From Myxococcota bacterium (GTDB lineage: Bacteria > Myxococcota_A > UBA796 > JAJRTE01): DNA of 64,000 nucleotides. A program made the position numbers and the translations under genes. Under the pieces are notes generated by a model. The model ran no database searches. It was not told the origin of the DNA and worked only from the letters and a program-made list of their open reading frames with translations. The stretch covers positions 1 to 64,000 of the forward strand of contig JAJRTE010000306.1 of the NCBI GenBank assembly GCA_024278455.1, written 5' to 3'. Below are positions 24,430 to 31,157 of this stretch, piece by piece; the first letter of the stretch is position 1, and each line of letters begins with the position of its first letter.

Positions 24430-27329
24430 AGAGCGAGGTACGCCGAGAGGCAGCATGTTGGGGAAGGTGCGTCTTGGGTCCACCGGCGGCCGTGGGGCCG
24501 GCTGGTGGGTCTTCGTGCGTGCGGTGGCTGCACGTGGCCGCACTGGTAGTGGCCGCTTTCCTGGGTGGGTGCAATCCTTCGGTGCCGGGCACCGGGGTGC
24601 CGGGGGGGGTGCGAGCCGCCGGTCAGGACCGAGCGTCCGGGTCGAGAATCGGCGAACCGGTCGAGAATCCTGGAGATGGACCCGCCCCGCGCGTTGCCTT
24701 TTGCGCGTACGAGCCGGACGTGGGTGACGAGAAAGTCGGCTGTCCCGAGATGGAAGAGGTCTCCCGGCAATGGTCGGCGGGGGAACTGCTCCCCGAGGCC
24801 GTTTTCGAGGCCGCCTACAGCGTCCGTGGCGACGATTCGTGCCGGAGCATGGGCCTGGAACTCATGTATCGGCTGCGTCCCGAGCTGTTTGGCAGGGAGC
24901 ATGCCGAGCTTCTGGTCGCGATTGCGTTCGTTGAACTCAAGTACGAAGCACGTTACGAGCCCGATGTGCTCGACACGGCGCTCCAGGGGGTCGAGGAGTC
25001 CGAGGCCATCGGCGACCCGTGCCTGGCGTCGCGAGCGTGGCGCCGGGTTGCGTACTACTATTTCGAGACGCACCAACCGGAGCGGGCTGGAGAGGCGGTG
25101 GGAGCGGCGGCGGACTGGGTCGAAGGTTGCGACGACAGGAAGGAACAAGGGCGCGTGTTGCGAAACCTGGCCGAGTGGTACCGGCAGACGGAGGACCAAC
25201 TCGGGCAGTTTGAAGCGTTGAAGCAAGCACTGGAGACGGCGGAGCCCGGCTCGCGGGAGTACCTCTTGTACCTTGCCCAGATTGCCGAATTGCGCGTCGA
25301 TCTCGGGGATGTGGCCGACGAGGGCGACCGACTCGCCCGTCTGCTCGAGCAGGCCGAAGACGGTGGCGAGGTGGATCTCGCGTTCGAACTCACGATGCAC
25401 CTGGCTGGGGTGTACCGCGACCTGGGCCGCCACGGGGATGCCATGGAGCTTCTGACAAGCGCTTGCGCGCTCGCGCAAGGGACGCCGCATTCGGGGGAGA
25501 AGTCGTCGCTGGTGAACCTGGTCCGGGCCTGGGTGCTGCTGGGAATGGACCGGGTGGATGACGCGCACGTGATTCTTGCCCGCCTCCCGGTGGACTGCTT
25601 CGACCGCAGCGTACCCCGGTACAGCCACTTGCGTTGGTTGATAGAAGCCGAACTGAAGTTTCGTGAAGGGCGGTTCGACGAAGCGGTAGGCTGGTTCGAG
25701 CGTGTTCTGGACGACGGCCTGGCCGAGCCGGAGCCCAAATGGCGTGCCATGTACGGGTTGGCGCGGGTCGCCCGGGGCCGGGGCGACATGGGGGTTGCGC
25801 GGCACTGGCTGTGGGAGGCTGTGAAGGCGATCGAAGTGCAGCGCGAGAAGACGGCGAGCGCGTTCTGGTCGCTCGCCTACCTGTCTCAGCGTGAAGGTCT
25901 CTACAGGATGTGGCTCGAAACTCTGCTGGAGGCCTGGCAGGCCGGCACGGAAGCCGGGCAGGGGGAAGCCGGACGTGGTCCGTCCGTAGGAGCTGCCGGT
26001 GATGATCGAGAAGCTGCCTCTTCCGGCGACGTGGGCGACCTGGACGGCCGGCAGTTGCAGAAGGCGTTCGTGGATGGTGTGCCGAGTTCCGACGACCTGC
26101 TGGTCGCGGTCGAGCGGGTCATGTCCCAGGCGTTCGTGGCCGACCTGTTCCGTGACCGGGGGGGAGTACCCGGTATTGCCGGTGACCCCGACACTCGCGC
26201 GGCATGGATGAAAATCGCGGGCAGTTGGCCGACTGGAAAGGCGTTGCGCGAGACGCTTCCTGCCGATGTCCCCGTGCTGGTCTACCTCCCCCTGGAGGAT
26301 TCGTTGCTTCTCCTCGAGGTGACGAGAGCGCGGGTCGATGTGCACCGGATTGAGCAGCCTCGACAGGCGTGGTTGTGGCTGGTCGATAAGCTCGATTCCT
26401 CGATTCGAAATGACCGGATTCTCCCGCCCGACCAGCTCGAGGGGATCGGCGGTATCCTGCTTTCGTCGGTCATCGACGACCTGCCCGGTGACGGCAGCCC
26501 GGTGGGGTTCATCCTCGGCGGCGTTCTCGAGGTTCTGCCGGTGGCGGCGTTGCGTGTCGGCGGCCGGTACGTGGTGGAGATCTGTGCGCCGTTCGAGTTG
26601 CCCAACCTCAGGTCCGCCACCTGGCTCGACCGGCACGAGCCGCCCCGTGGAGGTGCCCGTGTTCTCGCAGTCGCCTACGGCAAGGACCTGGAATATCCCA
26701 GGAAGGAGGCCGACCTGCTGGTGCGTTCGGGGTTCCGTGTCACCCTGTTGGCCGGCTCGGGTGCCACCGTGGCCAACGTGCGATCGGGGCTCGGGACGCC
26801 TGAGCTGATTCATTTCGCGACACATTCGAAGGGGCCGAGGCGGATCACGCGGGGAGCCCCACCTGCGATTCGCACGGACGAAGCGGAAATGGAACTCTAC
26901 GACGGAGTCATCACGGTCTCGGACATCCAGAAGCAGAAGTTGAATGCGGGACTCGTGGTGCTGAGCGGGTGCGAGACTCGAGTCGGACGGGCGGGAATGC
27001 AGGAGCAAGGATATGGGGCGTTGTCCCGGGCGGTCCTGGTTGCCGGGGCGGACGCCGTCATGGCCTCCCGGTGGCGGGTGGGAGACGAGACGACCTACGC
27101 CCTGATGGCCGAGTTCTACGCGCGCTATCCCGACCTGGGCCGAGCGGTTGCGCTGGCGCAAGCCCAGCGGGCCATGATAGCCAGTTCCCGGGTCACGTCC
27201 ACGATGTTGCGTGGGGATGCCCGGCCGCTCGTGATCTTCAGGCAGTTTGCCGGCCGTGAGAAGCGACGAATACCTTACGCCGACCCCTGGAGTTGGGCGG
27301 CGTTCACCATGGTGGGAAGATGGGACTGA
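24426..27329 (+). CDS. TPR-CHAT caspase-like protease lipoprotein
   Basis: 967 residues from the ATG that overlaps the previous stop. A signal peptide with lipobox (HVAALVVAAFLGGC) indicates an exported lipoprotein. Residues about 150-520 are TPR-like helix pairs (WRRVAYYYFETHQPERAGEAV, GRVLRNLAEWYRQTEDQLGQFEALKQAL). The C-terminal 330 residues are a CHAT domain, a caspase-clan Cys protease: catalytic His800 in HFATHS and Cys849 in VLSGCET, followed by GYGALSRAVLVAGADAVMASRWRV, a CHAT hallmark. Both dyad residues are intact, so it should be active. The operon places it between an anti-sigma-like gene and genes for a lipoprotein, a sigma factor and a second CHAT protease; cleavage of these partners is a reasonable but unproven idea. 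Confidence 0.85.
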   Translation: MKSEVRREAACWGRCVLGPPAAVGPAGGSSCVRWLHVAALVVAAFLGGCNPSVPGTGVPGGVRAAGQDRASGSRIGEPVENPGDGPAPRVAFCAYEPDVGDEKVGCPEMEEVSRQWSAGELLPEAVFEAAYSVRGDDSCRSMGLELMYRLRPELFGREHAELLVAIAFVELKYEARYEPDVLDTALQGVEESEAIGDPCLASRAWRRVAYYYFETHQPERAGEAVGAAADWVEGCDDRKEQGRVLRNLAEWYRQTEDQLGQFEALKQALETAEPGSREYLLYLAQIAELRVDLGDVADEGDRLARLLEQAEDGGEVDLAFELTMHLAGVYRDLGRHGDAMELLTSACALAQGTPHSGEKSSLVNLVRAWVLLGMDRVDDAHVILARLPVDCFDRSVPRYSHLRWLIEAELKFREGRFDEAVGWFERVLDDGLAEPEPKWRAMYGLARVARGRGDMGVARHWLWEAVKAIEVQREKTASAFWSLAYLSQREGLYRMWLETLLEAWQAGTEAGQGEAGRGPSVGAAGDDREAASSGDVGDLDGRQLQKAFVDGVPSSDDLLVAVERVMSQAFVADLFRDRGGVPGIAGDPDTRAAWMKIAGSWPTGKALRETLPADVPVLVYLPLEDSLLLLEVTRARVDVHRIEQPRQAWLWLVDKLDSSIRNDRILPPDQLEGIGGILLSSVIDDLPGDGSPVGFILGGVLEVLPVAALRVGGRYVVEICAPFELPNLRSATWLDRHEPPRGGARVLAVAYGKDLEYPRKEADLLVRSGFRVTLLAGSGATVANVRSGLGTPELIHFATHSKGPRRITRGAPPAIRTDEAEMELYDGVITVSDIQKQKLNAGLVVLSGCETRVGRAGMQEQGYGALSRAVLVAGADAVMASRWRVGDETTYALMAEFYARYPDLGRAVALAQAQRAMIASSRVTSTMLRGDARPLVIFRQFAGREKRRIPYADPWSWAAFTMVGRWD

Positions 27330-28126
27330 TGGAAAGAACAACGGCGTTCAGGAGCGTCGTCCTCCTCCTGGCCACCTGTGCGTTTGTGCTGGTACCGGGA
27401 TGTGCTCGCGAGAATGGCGCGATCACCGGCAAGGTCGTCGATCTCTTTGGTCACCCGGTCCCCGCGCGGGCCGGTGTGGACGGACAGGCGGTCAGCGTCA
27501 CGGCCGGGGAGGACGGCACATACCGTCTGCCGTTCGTCCCGGGCAGATTCGTCGTGCGCATCGAAGCGCCCGGGTACTACTCCGAAACCACGTCGTGGGA
27601 CCTCTACGAGGCGGTCCGTGTCACCGCCGCCACGGTCGTGTTGATTACCCATCCTCCCGGTCCTGGGCTCTGGCTTCCCGGGGAGGATGGATACCGGCGG
27701 CTCGGCGTGAAGATGGTGCGAAACCGCGTCAACAGCGTCCTGGGGCTTTCCACCGGGTCTTCCAGGAGCCTCCTGGTCCCGGGCGCTCCTCAACGCTGGT
27801 GCAGGGGGCGACCGCTCGTCTATCAGCCACCGAATGGGCGCGCCGATCCCGGCATCACCGCCTGGAAGGTGGCGTCCGGGGGACTCCTGTGGCGAGAGGG
27901 AGATTCCGCGCGGGGGACGCCCGTATCCCTGGAAATCCGCCGGGAGCAGACAGGCGGCGTCATCGTGAGGACAGCGGCATCAGGCCGTATCGCCATCGCC
28001 ATCGACACGGGAGACAGCGACTGGTTGCCCGCCCAGGTCTACGACCTCGAGCATGTTCCATGTCCCAAGGAAGCGGACAGGGGCGCGCCCGGCGCACGAG
28101 AGCCGCGTGGCGCCGGTCCCGGATGA
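27329..28126 (+). CDS. Lipoprotein with carboxypeptidase-regulatory-like domain
   Basis: 265 residues; its ATG shares a base with the TPR-CHAT stop (TGATG). The signal peptide ends in a lipobox (VVLLLATCAFVLVPGC). Residues about 27-105 match the carboxypeptidase regulatory-like fold: GAITGKVVDLFGHPVPARAGVDG, EDGTYRLPFVPGRFVVRIEAPGYYSET. The rest is beta-rich and not recognised. It probably sits in the envelope and may be an adaptor or substrate for the lipid-anchored CHAT protease encoded just before it. Its stop overlaps the sigma gene start as ATGA. Confidence 0.7.
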   Translation: MERTTAFRSVVLLLATCAFVLVPGCARENGAITGKVVDLFGHPVPARAGVDGQAVSVTAGEDGTYRLPFVPGRFVVRIEAPGYYSETTSWDLYEAVRVTAATVVLITHPPGPGLWLPGEDGYRRLGVKMVRNRVNSVLGLSTGSSRSLLVPGAPQRWCRGRPLVYQPPNGRADPGITAWKVASGGLLWREGDSARGTPVSLEIRREQTGGVIVRTAASGRIAIAIDTGDSDWLPAQVYDLEHVPCPKEADRGAPGAREPRGAGPG

Positions 28127-29013
28127 AGAAGGACCGAACGCGGCGACCATGCGAGACAGGAAACAGCAAGAAACGGTCGGGCGGACAGGGAGGACGAGGG
28201 GGTCCAGTGACAACGAGAAGCCGGTGCAGGGGATTTGCGGACGACGCTGAACTCGCCAGGGCCGTGGCAAACGGGGAACCGGGAGCCATCGACGCATGGT
28301 TCGAGCACATCTACCCGCTCATCGAGCGCGGTGTCGCGAGGTACGGTGGGCTGAGCGAATGGGACAGGGAGGACATGGCCGGCCAGGTGTCGGAGTGGCT
28401 CACCGCCGGCGCACCGAAACAGTGCCGGGAGTTCCGGTGCGACGTGGCATCTCTCCGAACCTACTATTCCACGATCATCAAGCGGACCTGCGTCCGCTAC
28501 TACCGGATCCTGTGCCGGCAGCGGCGGACTGAACTGCTCCCGGACAAGGGAGACACCGCGAGCGAGGCCCATGGCGGGGTCGATCACGGGCCCGACACGC
28601 TGGTGGATGGCCGCCGCACAGTCGACTTGATCGCGTCCTGGAAAGAGACTCTGGACAGCATCGATCGAACCATCTTCGACGAGCGTGTCCTGGGACGACG
28701 ATCGTCCATCGAAGTGGGCAAGGTCGTAGGACGTTCCAAGGCAGCGGTCGATACCCGCGTCGCGCGACTCAAGCAAGCTCTCAAGGCCTACCTTCGGAGA
28801 AACGGAGTCATCCTCGGCATGCTGCTCGCGCTCTTGCTCGCCATGGTCGCCCCGTCCCGTCTCGAGGCGACCCCACGGGCCAACGCCGCGGATGGCCGGG
28901 AGCGCCTGGTCACCCGACAGAGCGCCCCTTCCCACACCCTGCGCGCGACGGGTGGAGATCGGGGAGCCTTTCCGTCCCGTCATGGTTCCACAACACAAAG
29001 GAGACTCTTATGA
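28123..29013 (+). CDS. ECF-type sigma factor with C-terminal membrane helix
   Basis: 296 residues from the ATG that overlaps the preceding stop. Region 2 is recognisable (AIDAWFEHIYPLIERGVARYGGLSEWDREDMAGQVSEWL ... YYSTIIKRTCVRYYRIL). Region 4 carries a helix-turn-helix (ERVLGRRSSIEVGKVVGRSKAAVDTRVARLKQALKAYL). The DREDMAGQV segment is the typical -10-recognition helix of the family. Beyond region 4 lies a strong hydrophobic helix (VILGMLLALLLAMVAPS) and a 45-residue tail. Most ECF factors end after region 4, so this one is probably membrane-tethered and may be freed by proteolysis. Two CHAT proteases are encoded on either side in the same coupled operon. The stop overlaps the next start as ATGA. 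Confidence 0.75.
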   Translation: MKKDRTRRPCETGNSKKRSGGQGGRGGPVTTRSRCRGFADDAELARAVANGEPGAIDAWFEHIYPLIERGVARYGGLSEWDREDMAGQVSEWLTAGAPKQCREFRCDVASLRTYYSTIIKRTCVRYYRILCRQRRTELLPDKGDTASEAHGGVDHGPDTLVDGRRTVDLIASWKETLDSIDRTIFDERVLGRRSSIEVGKVVGRSKAAVDTRVARLKQALKAYLRRNGVILGMLLALLLAMVAPSRLEATPRANAADGRERLVTRQSAPSHTLRATGGDRGAFPSRHGSTTQRRLL

Positions 29014-31115
29014 ACACGAGAAAACACGACCATCCACCGCACGGCCGCGAGGATGAGACGCCGGCCGCCAGGTTGCGCAGGTACATCGGGCCGGACGACT
29101 GGGCGCTGGTCATCGGTCTCAAAGGGACCCCATCTCCACCGAAAGACTTCGGGAGTTGGGCAGACTTCGGTTTCGGCAAGAGGACGGTCTTCGGAAGTAT
29201 TGACCTGAGCGACGAACAGAAGGACGCTTTGGGGGCCTACCCCATCGCTGGAAAAACTGAGAGCGCCTGGCGGTTGGCCACCAGGCTCATCGAGAGCAGC
29301 ACCGCGGAGGTGGCACGGAGTTGCGGGAGCGGGCGTATCCACGTGTTCTTTGTCGGACCCCACGCCGCCGCCGCCTACCTCGGACGACAACTGGATACGC
29401 GGGCCCGGTCGAAGGAGATCTTCGTCCACCATTTCGACAGGAGCAAGACAGACTGGTTTCCTTTCGTCCTCCCGGAATCGCTCGTTGCACGGGATGGGCG
29501 GGAGCCCTACTTCCAGAATCTGGAGCAACCCCCGGTCGTCAAGGGGCAGGAAGGAGGATGGGGATATGGTATGAGCCTGGAAGGGCGGCGCGAAGCGGGG
29601 GACCGCGCCCTCGAGGATGTCGCCATGCGTGAGAGACTCGGTCGCATCTACCGGGCCATCCCAGCGAACGACTGGGCGTTGACCTCTCCAGGGCAGGTGA
29701 TGGGCGCCCTGGAACAGGTAGTAGGACTCCTCGACAGGCTCCGGGACAAGCTGCCAAGCCAGCCGTTGCACCTTTTCACGTCGCTTCCCGTGAGCTTGGT
29801 GGTGGGGTTGGCCATGCGGCTCCCCGACACCGTCTGGACTCGTGTCGTCGTGCACCAGTATCGGCCCGGGGCCGACTCTTCCGTTCCACAGTATACCAGG
29901 CCGGGTGCGCCGTTCTACTACCCGGTTCTGGATGTGATCCGTGGAGAACTCATGGCCACCAGGCGCCGCCGCCTCGAGGTGTTCACCGGCGATGGCGGGT
30001 TCCTCATGTACCGTCTCGACGGAAACGTGCTCCCGGCTGCCAGGGCGTTGAAACACCCCGCGCCGCTGGATCGAAGAAGCGCGGACCGGCCCACCTTGAT
30101 GGTGCAGGCGAAGACCTTTTCCGAGAGCGTGCTGCCTCCGCCGGTCGACAAGGCCTGCGGCGACTGGAACGACATCGATGTGGAAATCAACGTCCAGGGT
30201 GCCGCGGCCGAACTGCCCTGGGAGTTTCTGATGACTGCCAAGCAGGATGATTTCATCGCCTGGCGTCTGGGGTGCACCGTGACTCGAGTCCTTGGCACCG
30301 ACGCGCGTATCCCCTCCCGGCAGCCTGTCGAGCCGCTTCGGGTGCTCATCGTCCCGGTCATTCCGCAGAAGCAGCGGGAGGCCTACCGGAATGTTCTCGG
30401 GCTCGGCAGGATCGTGGATCTCCTCACCTCTCGAGGCGTGCAGTGTCGTGTTCTCGAAACAGGGTTGAGCGACCAGGAGGTGGCGGACCAGATCGACGCC
30501 TTCAGGCCTCACATCCTCCAGTGGATCGGGCATGGTGGGCAGGATGACCAGGAGACCTATCCCCCCGTGGCGCAGGTCGACAGCGACGGCGGACCTACCT
30601 ACCTGGACCGTCTCCTGATCCGGCGGATCCTGGGGGGGAGCTACCGGCCTCTAATCGTCTTTTTCGCGTCCTGCGAGCTTGGCGCGGAGGTGTCTGACTA
30701 CGGGGTGCCTCGAGACTTCGTGCGGGAGGGTGTGGGTGCGGTGATCTCGTACCGTGACAAGGTGACGTTCAGAGAAGTCGGTACCTTCTCCCGCGTGTTC
30801 TATGACCAGGTGACGCAAGGGGAGAGCTTGGGCGAGGCTGTCCGGGCGGCTCGACAAGACCTCTACCGAGAGGGCCTGAACGAAAAACTCCTTCCCGGCG
30901 CCTTCGGTGCGCCGGTCCTGACCTGTAGCGACCCCTCTGTGCTGAAACCGCTCATGGAAGCCCCGGCCGGATCTTCTTCGCAGGAAGAGGTCGCGCCGGA
31001 TGGAACGACCTCGTCGCAGGAAGGTGCCACGGCGTCGGGAGGGGAGGAAGGAGAGGGAGGTGGCGACATTGGCATGACCGGCGATCCGGGTGATGGTGAG
31101 CTGGAGCTGCATTGA
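29010..31115 (+). CDS. CHAT protease with two SAVED-like sensor modules
   Basis: 701 residues, no signal peptide, so cytoplasmic. Two similar N-terminal modules are visible. The first, at about 100-160, reads RIHVFFVGPHAAAAYLGRQLD, then VHHFDRSKTDWFPFVLP. The second, at about 240-310, reads PLHLFTSLPVSLVVGLAMRLP, then VVVHQYRPG and FYYPVLD. The pattern hhF...P...A..LG...(V/H)..Y/F..Y/F.P matches SAVED domains, which bind cyclic oligonucleotides; this is my motif reading. A CHAT domain follows with His508 in WIGHGGQ and Cys555 in FFASCELG, and GVGAVISYRDKV after it. The dyad is intact. The last 50 residues are Ser/Glu/Gly-rich. By family, a SAVED-CHAT protein would be a signal-activated protease; its targets here may be the sigma and anti-sigma proteins. 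Confidence 0.75.
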   Translation: MNTRKHDHPPHGREDETPAARLRRYIGPDDWALVIGLKGTPSPPKDFGSWADFGFGKRTVFGSIDLSDEQKDALGAYPIAGKTESAWRLATRLIESSTAEVARSCGSGRIHVFFVGPHAAAAYLGRQLDTRARSKEIFVHHFDRSKTDWFPFVLPESLVARDGREPYFQNLEQPPVVKGQEGGWGYGMSLEGRREAGDRALEDVAMRERLGRIYRAIPANDWALTSPGQVMGALEQVVGLLDRLRDKLPSQPLHLFTSLPVSLVVGLAMRLPDTVWTRVVVHQYRPGADSSVPQYTRPGAPFYYPVLDVIRGELMATRRRRLEVFTGDGGFLMYRLDGNVLPAARALKHPAPLDRRSADRPTLMVQAKTFSESVLPPPVDKACGDWNDIDVEINVQGAAAELPWEFLMTAKQDDFIAWRLGCTVTRVLGTDARIPSRQPVEPLRVLIVPVIPQKQREAYRNVLGLGRIVDLLTSRGVQCRVLETGLSDQEVADQIDAFRPHILQWIGHGGQDDQETYPPVAQVDSDGGPTYLDRLLIRRILGGSYRPLIVFFASCELGAEVSDYGVPRDFVREGVGAVISYRDKVTFREVGTFSRVFYDQVTQGESLGEAVRAARQDLYREGLNEKLLPGAFGAPVLTCSDPSVLKPLMEAPAGSSSQEEVAPDGTTSSQEGATASGGEEGEGGGDIGMTGDPGDGELELH

Positions 31116-31157
31116 GACGGCTGTCCTGGGGAAACGGCGGGGCGGGCGAGGTCGGGA

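Noticed and set aside
24198-27341. A 1047-codon open frame on the minus strand opposite the TPR-CHAT gene
   Set aside because: It has no domain signature, is rich in Arg/Pro/His and runs antisense to a gene with clear lipobox, TPR and CHAT motifs. Long antisense frames are expected at this GC content.
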